NCBI GenBank assembly: GCA_038526735.1
Contig: JBCBGM010000025.1
Location: 1-38,884 of the forward strand
Origin: Rubricella sp038526735
GTDB lineage: Bacteria > Pseudomonadota > Alphaproteobacteria > Rhodobacterales > Rhodobacteraceae
Length of the DNA stretch: 38,884 bases
Reading direction: 5' to 3'
Shown in pieces: positions 1 to 7,754 of this stretch. How positions within the stretch are numbered: position 1 is the first letter of the stretch; each line of letters opens with the position of its first letter. A program made the translations under genes and the position numbers. The notes under the pieces are model-generated. The model worked only from the letters and a program-made list of their open reading frames with translations, was not told the DNA's origin and ran no database searches.

Positions 1-1
1 C

Positions 2-1459
2 GAATTTTCCAACGCGGACGGGCTCGACCCCAAACGCCGCGATCGCCTGCAAGACGACATCCGCGAAGAGGCGCAGGCGCTTGGTGTGGAGGATGATCTG
101 GGCCTCGACCGCGCGTCCTGTGCGGCAGAGGCGATCACTCGCATCGACCGGTTTGTGTGCGACGTGAAAGATAGCCAGTTCGGCGATGGGCTGCATGTGT
201 GGGGCCGCCCTGGCCCGGCTAACGATAGCTTTGAGACCGCCGCGTCGGTCGAGGCTGAGCGCACCGCCCTCCTCTCGGCTCTTAACGGCGAACGCATCGA
301 GGCCGGCCCGTCGGGCTCCCCATACCGTGGCCGCAATGACGTGCTGCCCACCGGGCGCAACCTCTACACCACCGACCCGCGCGCCGTGCCAACGCGGGCG
401 GCCTACACGCAGGGTGTGGCCTTGGCGGAGGAGCTGATCCGGCGGCATTTGCAGGACGAAGGGGACTGGCCGCGCAATCTGGTCGTGGATCTGTGGGGCT
501 CTTCGACGATGCGCACGGCGGGGGAAGACTTCGCCATGGCGCTGCATCTGATTGGGGTGAAGCCGGTGTGGGATGACGGGTCTGAGCGCGTGTCGGGCGT
601 TGAGGTGATCCCGCTGGCAGAGATTGATCGGCCCCGGCTGGACGTGACGCTGCGTGTCTCTGGCCTCTTCCGCGACGTGTTTCCGGGGCTGTCGGGGGTG
701 TTTGCGCAGGCGGTGCGGGTGCTCGCAGACCGCGACGAGGCGGCCGATTATAATCCCTTTGTCGGCCAGTCCCCGCGGCGGGTCTATGGCCCCAAACCCG
801 GCAGCTATGGTGCAGGGATTGCAGGCGAGCTTGACGTTTACACCGACGAAGCGCGCAAGGCCGCCGGAGAAGCATGGCTCGCCGCGAGCGCATGGGCGCT
901 GGATGGGGATAAGGCAGAGCATGATGCGCAGGGGTTGCGCGCTCAGGTTGTCGCCGCAACTGCGTTTGTGCACACTCAGGATTTGCCGGAGACCGACATC
1001 CTTTTGGCCTCAGACTATGCCACGCACGAGGCCGGGTTTGCCGCCGCGCAAGCCGTGACAGGCGGCGCAGCGCAGCTCTACCACATCGACAACACACGCC
1101 CCGAAACGCCGCGTGCGCGCAGCCTTAAAGAGGAAGTCGCCCGCGTCGTTCAGGCCCGGGCCGCGAACCCGGAGTGGATCGCAGGCATGCGCCGCCATGG
1201 GTTTCGGGGGGCCGCAGAGATTGCGGCGACGCTAGAGCATATGGCAGCCTTTGCCCATCTCGCGCAGGCAGTCGATGCGCACCATTTCGACGCGTATTAT
1301 GAGGCGACGCTAGGAGAGGCAGAGGTGGCGCAATTCATGCAAGAGGCCAATCCAGAGGCTTATGAGGCCATGCAATCGCGGTTTGCGGCGTTGCATGACG
1401 CGGGGCTCTGGGTGTCTCGTCGCAACTCGATCCTTGCGACACTCGGAGCTGCTGAGTGA
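2..1459 (+). CDS. cobN: Cobaltochelatase subunit CobN, C-terminal part (5' end outside window)
   Basis: CobN is the large, hydrogenobyrinic acid a,c-diamide-binding subunit of the ATP-dependent cobaltochelatase CobNST, which inserts Co2+ into the corrin ring. The reading frame is open from base 2, so the gene enters from the left edge; the first internal ATG at 86 is not its start. About 485 of the roughly 1,100-1,250 residues usual for CobN are present. The C-terminal hallmarks of the CobN/BchH family are visible, including the stretch LVVDLWGSSTMRTAGED and, later, DYNPFVGQSPRRVYGPKPG. The last four bases overlap the GTG start of cobG, so translation is probably coupled. CobS and CobT are not in the window. 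Identity is firm from family motifs and context. Confidence 0.95.
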   Translation, partial: EFSNADGLDPKRRDRLQDDIREEAQALGVEDDLGLDRASCAAEAITRIDRFVCDVKDSQFGDGLHVWGRPGPANDSFETAASVEAERTALLSALNGERIEAGPSGSPYRGRNDVLPTGRNLYTTDPRAVPTRAAYTQGVALAEELIRRHLQDEGDWPRNLVVDLWGSSTMRTAGEDFAMALHLIGVKPVWDDGSERVSGVEVIPLAEIDRPRLDVTLRVSGLFRDVFPGLSGVFAQAVRVLADRDEAADYNPFVGQSPRRVYGPKPGSYGAGIAGELDVYTDEARKAAGEAWLAASAWALDGDKAEHDAQGLRAQVVAATAFVHTQDLPETDILLASDYATHEAGFAAAQAVTGGAAQLYHIDNTRPETPRARSLKEEVARVVQARAANPEWIAGMRRHGFRGAAEIAATLEHMAAFAHLAQAVDAHHFDAYYEATLGEAEVAQFMQEANPEAYEAMQSRFAALHDAGLWVSRRNSILATLGAAE

Positions 1460-2574
1460 ACCGCCCCGCCCCCAAAGGATGGTGCCCAGGCGCGCACCGG
1501 CCGATGATGTCAGGCGACGGGCTGGTTGTGCGCGTGCGGCCCGAGGGGGGGCGGCTGACCCGCGAACAGGCGCTGCAGCTCTGCGAGATCGCCACGCGCC
1601 ACGGCAGCGGTGTGATCGACCTGACGAACCGCGCGAATTTGCAGCTGCGCGGCGTCACGGTGGAGGGATATGGTGAGGCGCTCGCCGCGTTGCAGTCCGG
1701 CGGCCTCGTGGCGCCAGATGACCCGTTCGAAAGCCGCCGCAACATCGTCGTCTTTCCGTTTTGGCAACCCGGAGACCTGACGGACAGGTTGCGCCATGCT
1801 CTGAACGAGCGCCTCCCGACCTTCCCGGGCCTGCCTGCAAAAGTGGGATATTCGGTCGATACCGGCCCTGCGCCAGTACTGCACGACGTCTCCGCTGACA
1901 TCCGGATTGAGCGGACTGGGGAGCGGTTGATCGTGCGGGCGGATGGCGTGCAGCGTGGGTGTTCCGTGACCGAAGAGACCGCCATTGATGCGGTGGCCGA
2001 GATGGCAGAGTGGATGGCCGAGCGGATTACACCAGAGGGCGGCCGCATGGCGAAGGTTGTCGCGCTCCATCCACTCCCGGAACAGTGGCAAAACGAGCAA
2101 GCGACGGAACCTGAACCCACGCCGGAGCCCCACCACCACCCTCTTGGGCGCGTCGTCGGGGTGCCCTTCGGACAACTCGATGCCCGCACGCTGGCGCAGG
2201 CGATCGAAACGCAGGGTGTCACTGCGCTCCGCGCGCTTCCGTGGCGGTTGATGCTGTTTGAAGGCACCGATGCCGATCTTGGCCCCGCGTTCATCACCGG
2301 CGCCGATGACCCACTCCTGCGCGTCGATGCCTGCCCCGGCGCCCCTTTCTGCGCCTCCGCCACCGTTGAAACCCGCGCGCTTGCCCGCCAACTTGCCCCG
2401 CGCATGCAGGGGCGGCTTCATGTCTCGGGTTGCGCGAAAGGCTGCGCCAAGAGCAGTGCCAGCGACATCACGATTGTAGGAAGGGAGGGGCGTTTCGACC
2501 TTGTTCGCGACGGGCGGGCGTGGGATGAGCCTGTCCGCACAAACCTTACGCCCTCTGACCTGACCCGGCTGTAG
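1456..2574 (+). CDS. cobG: Precorrin-3B synthase CobG
   Basis: CobG is the oxygen-dependent monooxygenase that hydroxylates C20 of precorrin-3A and forms the gamma-lactone of precorrin-3B, the defining step of the aerobic pathway. The 372-residue protein has the fold of siroheme/4Fe-4S nitrite-sulfite reductases. Residues near 50-70 give a ferredoxin-like half-domain with the motif LTNRANLQLRG. The iron-sulphur ligands are Cys293 and Cys299 (CPGAPFC) and Cys326 and Cys330 (SGCAKGC). It starts with GTG overlapping the cobN stop. A His/Pro-rich linker near residues 215-230 separates the two halves. The presence of CobG rather than CobZ shows which ring-contraction monooxygenase this strain uses. 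Confidence 0.95.
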   Translation: MNRPAPKGWCPGAHRPMMSGDGLVVRVRPEGGRLTREQALQLCEIATRHGSGVIDLTNRANLQLRGVTVEGYGEALAALQSGGLVAPDDPFESRRNIVVFPFWQPGDLTDRLRHALNERLPTFPGLPAKVGYSVDTGPAPVLHDVSADIRIERTGERLIVRADGVQRGCSVTEETAIDAVAEMAEWMAERITPEGGRMAKVVALHPLPEQWQNEQATEPEPTPEPHHHPLGRVVGVPFGQLDARTLAQAIETQGVTALRALPWRLMLFEGTDADLGPAFITGADDPLLRVDACPGAPFCASATVETRALARQLAPRMQGRLHVSGCAKGCAKSSASDITIVGREGRFDLVRDGRAWDEPVRTNLTPSDLTRL

Positions 2575-2580
2575 CCTCTT

Positions 2581-3210
2581 ATGCCTTACGCTTACGAAAC
2601 CGACGGCGCTGCGATCTATAAGCAGTCTTTCGCCACCATCCGCGCCGAGGCGGATCTCGCCCGGTTTGACCCTCTCGAAGAGCAGGTCGCCGTGCGGATG
2701 ATCCACGCCGCTGGCATGGTCGGGCTCGAGGAGTTTATCCGCTTTTCGCCGGGGTTCGTTGGGGCGGCCCGTACTGCCTTGCAAAACGGCGCGCCGATCT
2801 TTTGCGATGCCCGCATGGTGAGCGAGGGGATTACCCGCAAACGTCTCCCAGCCGAGAATGAGGTGATCTGCACTCTGCATGCCGAAGGGATCCACGCGCT
2901 CGCAGCCCAGATGCAAAACACCCGGTCTGCCGCTGCGTTGGAGCATTGGCGAGAGCAGCTGGAGGGCGCGGTTGTGGCTATCGGCAATGCCCCCACCGCG
3001 CTGTTTCACCTCCTAAACATGCTTGAAGCGCCCGACTGTCCGCGCCCCGCCGCCATCATCGGCTGCCCGGTGGGGTTTGTGGGCGCGGTGGAGAGTAAAG
3101 ACGCTCTCTGGCAGGCGCAGCCCGTGCCCTGCTGCATCGTCGAGGGGCGGCTCGGGGGCAGTGCCATCACGGTTGCGGCGGTCAACGCCATTGCGAGCAC
3201 CGCCGAATGA
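2581..3210 (+). CDS. cobH: Precorrin-8X methylmutase CobH
   Basis: CobH moves the methyl group from C11 to C12 of precorrin-8X to give hydrogenobyrinic acid, the first orange corrin. Its 209 residues match the usual family length. The segment RMIHAAGMVG near residues 39-48 carries the histidine (His42 here) equivalent to the catalytic His43 of Pseudomonas denitrificans CobH. The C-terminal part contains the conserved Gly-rich stretch IIGCPVGFVGAVESK. It starts six bases after the cobG stop, and its own stop overlaps the cobI start by four bases, so it belongs to the same transcript. No odd features were seen. Confidence 0.96.
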   Translation: MPYAYETDGAAIYKQSFATIRAEADLARFDPLEEQVAVRMIHAAGMVGLEEFIRFSPGFVGAARTALQNGAPIFCDARMVSEGITRKRLPAENEVICTLHAEGIHALAAQMQNTRSAAALEHWREQLEGAVVAIGNAPTALFHLLNMLEAPDCPRPAAIIGCPVGFVGAVESKDALWQAQPVPCCIVEGRLGGSAITVAAVNAIASTAE

Positions 3211-3932
3211 GCGGCACGCTCTACGGCGTCGGTCTTGGCCCGGGCGACCAAGACCTGATGAGCGTTCGCGCTGATCGTCTGGTACGCGGTGCCCGCCACG
3301 TCGCCTATTTCCGCAAAGCAGGTCGCCCCGGACAGGCCCGTCGCTTGGTGGAGGGGATGCTCGCGGAGGATGCGATAGAGCTGCCGATGGAGTATCCGGT
3401 CACTACGGAAATCCCTGTTGGGACAGCGGCTTACAACGCGTGCTTGCGGTCATTTTATGAGGACGCAACCGAGCGGCTGAAAGCCCTGCTCGATGCCGGA
3501 GACGACGTTGTCGTACTCTGCGAGGGCGATCCGTTTTTCTATGGCTCGTTCATGCATCTCTACACGCGCCTGTCGGGCGATCGCCCCGTCGAGGTCGTGC
3601 CCGGCATCACCGGAATGTCCGCCGCGTGGACGGCCACGGGCCGCCCCGTGACCTGGGGCGATGACATCATGACGGTTCTGATGGGCACGCTGCCCGAAGA
3701 AACACTCTCCAAGCAGATGGTGCGGACCGACGCACTCGTGGTGATGAAACTCGGGCGCAACCTAGAGAAGGTGAAGCGTGCCTTGCGGGCCGCCAACCGG
3801 TTCGAGGCCGCCTATCTCATTGAACATGCTGCCATGGCAGAGGAGCGGGTCACGCGACTGGCCGACGCCGGAGACTGCCCTGCACCCTATTTCTCGATCA
3901 TCGTTGTGCACGGGAACGGGCGGCGTCCGTGA
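3207..3932 (+). CDS. cobI: Precorrin-2 C20-methyltransferase CobI
   Basis: CobI uses S-adenosylmethionine to methylate C20 of precorrin-2, giving precorrin-3A. The 241-residue protein belongs to the tetrapyrrole (corrin/porphyrin) methyltransferase superfamily. The N-terminal glycine loop YGVGLGPGDQDLMS and the SAM-pocket stretch VLCEGDPFFYGSF followed by VEVVPGITGMSA are visible. The ATGA overlap with cobH and the GTGA overlap with cobJ indicate coupled translation within the cob operon. Assignment to CobI rather than another Cob methyltransferase rests on the LGPGDQDLMS and EGDPFFYGSFMHL motifs, typical of CobI/CbiL, and on its place beside cobH and cobJ. Confidence 0.95.
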   Translation: MSGTLYGVGLGPGDQDLMSVRADRLVRGARHVAYFRKAGRPGQARRLVEGMLAEDAIELPMEYPVTTEIPVGTAAYNACLRSFYEDATERLKALLDAGDDVVVLCEGDPFFYGSFMHLYTRLSGDRPVEVVPGITGMSAAWTATGRPVTWGDDIMTVLMGTLPEETLSKQMVRTDALVVMKLGRNLEKVKRALRAANRFEAAYLIEHAAMAEERVTRLADAGDCPAPYFSIIVVHGNGRRP

Positions 3933-4681
3933 GTGGCGGAGTCAAGATCGTCGGCCTCGGGCCCGGAGCCTCTGGCCTGATCACGCCCGACGCGGCCGCA
4001 GCGCTTGAGTGGGCGACGGATGTGATAGGCTACCTGCCGTACGTGGCGCGGGTGGCTGACCGCGAGGGGCTCACCAAGCACGCCAGCGACAACCGGGTTG
4101 AGCGCGAGCGTGCCCGCCATGCGCTGGAGCTGGCAGAGGCCGGGCACCGGGTTGCCGTCGTCTCCTCCGGCGATCCGGGGGTGTTTGCGATGGCCTCTGC
4201 GGTGTTTGAGGTACTAGAGGAAGGGCCAGAGGCTTGGCGCGCGATCACCGTGGAGGTCTTGCCCGGCATCACCGCGATGCTCGCCGCCGCAGCCCGCATT
4301 GGAGCCCCGTTGGGGCATGACTTCTGCGCAATCAACCTCAGCGACAACCTCAAGCCCTGGCCTCTGATCGAAAAACGCCTGCGCCTCGCCGCTGAGGCCG
4401 ATTTTGCGATGGGGTTCTACAATCCGCGCTCCAAAGCACGGCCAGAGCAATTCGGCCGCGCCTTGGAGGTATTGCGAAAGGTCTGTGCAGATGCGCGCCC
4501 GATGATCTTCGCCCGCGCCGTCTCTACACCGCAGGAGGCGATTACCGTTGTCCCCCTGCCCGATGCCAAACCAGAGATGGCGGATATGCGCACTGTGGTG
4601 TTGGTCGGATCATCGCTCACAAGGGTCATCCCCCGCCCCATCGGAGATATCGTCTACACACCCCGCTCGGTGCCCGGATGA
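3929..4681 (+). CDS. cobJ: Precorrin-3B C17-methyltransferase CobJ
   Basis: CobJ methylates C17 of precorrin-3B and promotes ring contraction, producing precorrin-4. It is a 250-residue tetrapyrrole methylase. The N-terminal loop is VGLGPGASGLITPDA, the middle carries VVSSGDPGVFAMAS, then VEVLPGITAMLAAAARIGAPLG at the SAM site. The CobJ-typical FYNPRSKARPEQF is near residues 165-177. It begins with GTG overlapping the cobI stop by four bases. The last 28 bases overlap the 3' end of cobK on the other strand, a convergent overlap. The downstream neighbour on the same strand, cobL, starts some 730 bases later beyond the inverted cobK. Confidence 0.96.
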   Translation: MSGGVKIVGLGPGASGLITPDAAAALEWATDVIGYLPYVARVADREGLTKHASDNRVERERARHALELAEAGHRVAVVSSGDPGVFAMASAVFEVLEEGPEAWRAITVEVLPGITAMLAAAARIGAPLGHDFCAINLSDNLKPWPLIEKRLRLAAEADFAMGFYNPRSKARPEQFGRALEVLRKVCADARPMIFARAVSTPQEAITVVPLPDAKPEMADMRTVVLVGSSLTRVIPRPIGDIVYTPRSVPG

Positions 4682-5409
4682 GAGAGCCACGCGAGCACAT
4701 CGGCGACGGTGTAAAGCTCGTGCCGTGGCGGCTGCGCGGGGCGGTCGATCATGATGACCGGAAGGCCGAGCTCTCGTGCCGCCAAGATCTTGGCATAGGC
4801 GCCTGCACCGCCAGAGTTCTTCGAGACGATAAGCTCGATCTTATGCTGCTGCAAAAGCGCCCGATCCCCCTCTACCGTGAACGGACCGCGAGAGACCGAG
4901 ACGTCATAACGCTCAAAAGGCGGCGGGTTTTCGGGCGGGTCCACCAGCCGCAGCAGGTAGCGGTGCTGTTGGTTGGGTGCGAAGGCTGCGAGGGTTTGCC
5001 GGCCCACAGCGAGCATGACGTTGCGGGCGGGCCGGGCGAGCGCCGCGACAGCCTCTGCCGTGTTTGGAACGCGCGTCCAGTTATCACCGTCAACCGGCGA
5101 CCACGGCGCGCGCGTGAGGGCCACGAGGGGCACGCTCTCTGCATCGCAAGCCGCGACCGCGTTAAAGCTCATCTGCGCGGCGAACGGGTGTGTGGCATCG
5201 ATCACATGGGTGACGGCATGATCGCGGAGGTAGGTGCGCAACCCATCGACACCGCCAAACCCACCCATGCGCTGCGGCAAGGGTTGCCGCCTGGGCCGCT
5301 CGACGCGCCCAGCAAAGGACACAACGCCCGAAAAACCTCGCTCCGCCAGCGCTTTGCAGAGCGCAGTTGCCTCGGTGGTACCGCCAAGGATCAGGAGGTT
5401 GGCTTGCAT
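4654..5409 (-). CDS. cobK: Precorrin-6A reductase CobK
   Basis: CobK reduces precorrin-6A to precorrin-6B (formally dihydroprecorrin-6) with NADPH. From the ATG at 5409 the protein has 251 residues and opens with the Rossmann-like ANLLILGGTTEATAL, followed by VTHVIDATHPFAAQMS near residues 68-83; both are family hallmarks. An alternative ATG nine codons upstream (5436) would add MSESQGPSV, which does not resemble the family N-terminus. It is the only cob gene on the minus strand. Its start codon overlaps that of cobL in the sequence CATG, and its last 28 bases overlap cobJ. It therefore has no non-coding flank at either end, and its promoter must lie inside cobL. Confidence 0.94.
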   Translation of the reverse strand: MQANLLILGGTTEATALCKALAERGFSGVVSFAGRVERPRRQPLPQRMGGFGGVDGLRTYLRDHAVTHVIDATHPFAAQMSFNAVAACDAESVPLVALTRAPWSPVDGDNWTRVPNTAEAVAALARPARNVMLAVGRQTLAAFAPNQQHRYLLRLVDPPENPPPFERYDVSVSRGPFTVEGDRALLQQHKIELIVSKNSGGAGAYAKILAARELGLPVIMIDRPAQPPRHELYTVADVLAWLSHPGTERGV

Positions 5410-6604
5410 GACTGACGGGCCTTGGCTCTCGCTCATCGGAATGGCCGAAGATGGACTCGAAGGGCTTACCCCTGCAAGCCGTCAAACGCTGGAGGCCGCC
5501 GAAGTGATCATCGGCACCCAGCGTTTGCTGAACCATGTGGGCAGCGTCTCTGCGGAAAAAGTCACGTGGCCCGTGCCGTTCGAGGACGGCTGGCCTGTGT
5601 TGCGCTCGTTCGCGGGGCGGCCAACGGCTTTGCTGCTGTCAGGCGATCCGTTTTGGTTTGGCGCAGGGGCTGGCGTAGCGGAGCGGTTTGAGCCGGGCGA
5701 ATGGCAGTCTTTCCCCGCACCCTCCACTTTCAGCCTCATCGCCTCGCAGCTTGGCTGGGCGTTGGAGCGCTGCGTGTGCCTTGGCCTGCATGCCGCGCCG
5801 CTTCGGCGCCTCCGCCCTCACCTCGCACCGCGCGCACGGCTGATCGTTTTACTGCGCGATGGTGATGCGGTGGTCGGCCTTGCGGAGTATCTCACCGCGC
5901 GTGGGTTCGGAGACAGCGCACTGCATGTCTGCGAGGCGCTTGGCAGTGAGGGTGCGCGGGTGACGCGCGTGTTAGCGAAAGACGCGGGAGCGGGCTTCAC
6001 CCACCCCGTCGCTGTCGGGGTTGAGGTGCACGGCGATGGAACTGCCCTCCCCCAAACCAGCGGCCTGCCCGACGATCTATTTGAGAGCGATGGTCAGATG
6101 ACCAAACGGGTGATTCGGGCGGCCACACTTTCCGCCCTCGCCCCGCACCCCTTTGAGACTCTCTGGGACATTGGCGGCGGCACCGGGACCATCGCGATCG
6201 AATGGCTGCTTTCTCACCCCACCACGCACGCGGTCGCGGTGGAGCCACGGCACGATCGTGCTGAACGCATTGCCCGCAATGCTAAGAGCTTTGGAGTGGA
6301 TCGGCTCACGGTTGTTCAGGGCGCAGCCCCCGAGGCACTCGAGAGACTGCCCACGCCCGATGCGGTCTTCATCGGCGGTGGGTTGTCGGAGGAGATGTTA
6401 CGGGCCCTGACAGCAGCCCTTACCCCCGGCACACGCCTCGTCGCCAACGCCGTCACGCTTGAGAGCGAAGCCCTCGTCACCCAGTGGCAAAGCGCGCGCG
6501 GCGGATCGCTTATTCGGCTCACGCTTGAAGAGGCCTCCCCCCTCGGCAGCAAACGCGGCTGGAAGGCGAGCTACCCCGTCACGCAATGGAGCGTGACGCT
6601 GTGA
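5408..6604 (+). CDS. cobL: Precorrin-6Y C5,15-methyltransferase (decarboxylating) CobL
   Basis: CobL methylates C5 and C15 and removes the acetate carboxyl at C12, turning precorrin-6B into precorrin-8X. The 398-residue protein is the usual CbiE-CbiT fusion. The N-terminal methylase half begins LSLIGMAEDGLEGLTPASR and carries LLSGDPFWFGAG. The C-terminal half has the class I SAM motif DIGGGTGTIAIEW from residue 254. The ATG at 5408 is preceded by a strong AGGAGG nine bases upstream that lies inside cobK on the opposite strand. A longer open frame from 5234 is antisense to cobK and lacks family similarity. The stop overlaps the start of cobE. Confidence 0.95.
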   Translation: MTDGPWLSLIGMAEDGLEGLTPASRQTLEAAEVIIGTQRLLNHVGSVSAEKVTWPVPFEDGWPVLRSFAGRPTALLLSGDPFWFGAGAGVAERFEPGEWQSFPAPSTFSLIASQLGWALERCVCLGLHAAPLRRLRPHLAPRARLIVLLRDGDAVVGLAEYLTARGFGDSALHVCEALGSEGARVTRVLAKDAGAGFTHPVAVGVEVHGDGTALPQTSGLPDDLFESDGQMTKRVIRAATLSALAPHPFETLWDIGGGTGTIAIEWLLSHPTTHAVAVEPRHDRAERIARNAKSFGVDRLTVVQGAAPEALERLPTPDAVFIGGGLSEEMLRALTAALTPGTRLVANAVTLESEALVTQWQSARGGSLIRLTLEEASPLGSKRGWKASYPVTQWSVTL

Positions 6605-6963
6605 TCATCGCGGGGTTTGGTTTTTCGAAACAGGCGACACCGGCAAGTTTTCAAAGCGCGTTGCTGCGCGCAGGCGGTCTGGAGATCAGCAAAATCGCGA
6701 CGCTGGAGGACAAGGCCCGCCACATGGCGCTGCGGCTGTTCTCTGACGTGAAAGCCATCCCGATAACCCCCGTTGCGCTGGCGGATGCGGGCACTATGAC
6801 CTGCATCACCATGTCGGAACGATCCCTCAAAGAATACGGCCTTGGCAGTGTTGCAGAGGCCTGCGCCTTGGCCACCGCAGGGGCCGGCGCGCAGCTTATT
6901 GGCCCCCGCGCGGTCTCGGCCGATGGCTATGCCACCTGCGCCCTCGCAAGGGTCACCCCATGA
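6601..6963 (+). CDS. cobE: Cobalamin biosynthesis protein CobE (CbiG C-terminal-like)
   Basis: CobE is a small protein of the aerobic pathway related to the C-terminal domain of CbiG; a role in precorrin methylation or intermediate handling has been proposed, but its reaction is not settled. From the GTG at 6601 it has 120 residues starting MIIAGFGFSKQATPASF. The ATG at 6586 would add five residues (MERDA) but has no ribosome-binding site, while GTG 6601 has GGAG nine bases upstream and shows the GTGA overlap common in this operon. The later stretch AEACALATAGAGAQLIGPR is the family signature. It ends overlapping cobM by four bases. Confidence 0.88.
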   Translation: MIIAGFGFSKQATPASFQSALLRAGGLEISKIATLEDKARHMALRLFSDVKAIPITPVALADAGTMTCITMSERSLKEYGLGSVAEACALATAGAGAQLIGPRAVSADGYATCALARVTP

Positions 6964-7754
6964 CCGTGCATTTCATCGGCGCAGGCCCCGGCGCGGCGGA
7001 CCTCTTAACCTTGCGCGGGCGCGACCTGATCGCGGCTTGCCCGGTGTGCCTTTATGCCGGGTCGCTGGTGCCAAAAGCCATGCTGGACCACTGCCCGCCC
7101 GGAGCCACCAAGATCAACACCGCCGCGATGGACCTGGATGCGATCATCGCTGAGATCATATCCGCGAATGCCGCCGGACACGACATCGCGCGGCTGCACT
7201 CGGGGGATTTGTCGGTATGGTCGGCCATGGGCGAGCAGATGCGCAGGCTGCGGGCGGAGGGCATCCCCTACACGGTAACGCCCGGCGTACCCTCCTTTGC
7301 GGCAGGTGCTGCGGCCTTGGGCACCGAGTTGACCCTGCCCGGCCTTGCGCAGTCGGTAGTGCTCACCCGCACACCGGGGCGCGCGACGACGATGCCTGAG
7401 AAAGAGAGCCTCGCGGCTTTTGGTGCGACTGGGGCAACGCTGGCATTGCACCTCTCGATCCAAAACCTCAACAGCGTGGTGGCAGAGCTGACGCCCCATT
7501 ACGGACCGGAATGCCCAGTGGCCGTTGTTTACCGCGCCACTTGGCCGGATCAGAAAATCTTTCGCGCAACGCTGGCGGATATCGCCGCGAAAATCCCCAC
7601 CGAGGTGAGCCGCACCGCGATCATCTTTGTCGGGGCGGCGCTGGCCGGGGAAGGCTTCGACGAAAGCCGCCTTTACGCCCCTGACTACGACCGCCGCTAC
7701 CGCCCGCAATCTGCAAACAGCCCCTGGGCGAACTGGACACCGGATGATGCCTGA
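6960..7754 (+). CDS. cobM: Precorrin-4 C11-methyltransferase CobM
   Basis: CobM methylates C11 of precorrin-4 to give precorrin-5. This 264-residue tetrapyrrole methylase starts MTVHFIGAGPGAADLLTLRG and has the CobM/CbiF features VCLYAGSLVPKAMLDHCP near residues 30-47 and ARLHSGDLSVWSAMGEQM, followed by YTVTPGVPSFAAGAA at the SAM pocket. The ATGA overlap with cobE and the overlap with cobB place it in the middle of the coupled operon. The C-terminal stretch ending in YRPQSANSPWANWTPDDA is typical of proteobacterial CobM. Confidence 0.96.
   Translation: MTVHFIGAGPGAADLLTLRGRDLIAACPVCLYAGSLVPKAMLDHCPPGATKINTAAMDLDAIIAEIISANAAGHDIARLHSGDLSVWSAMGEQMRRLRAEGIPYTVTPGVPSFAAGAAALGTELTLPGLAQSVVLTRTPGRATTMPEKESLAAFGATGATLALHLSIQNLNSVVAELTPHYGPECPVAVVYRATWPDQKIFRATLADIAAKIPTEVSRTAIIFVGAALAGEGFDESRLYAPDYDRRYRPQSANSPWANWTPDDA

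Noticed and set aside
86..1459. Full-length gene starting at ATG 86
   Set aside because: The frame is open to the left edge and the sequence before 86 continues CobN-like residues, so this is an internal Met of a truncated gene.
1510..3009. 499-residue minus-strand frame opposite cobG and cobH
   Set aside because: Shadow frame typical of high-G+C coding DNA; composition rich in Arg/His/Gly, no domain, and the opposite strand holds well-recognised enzymes.
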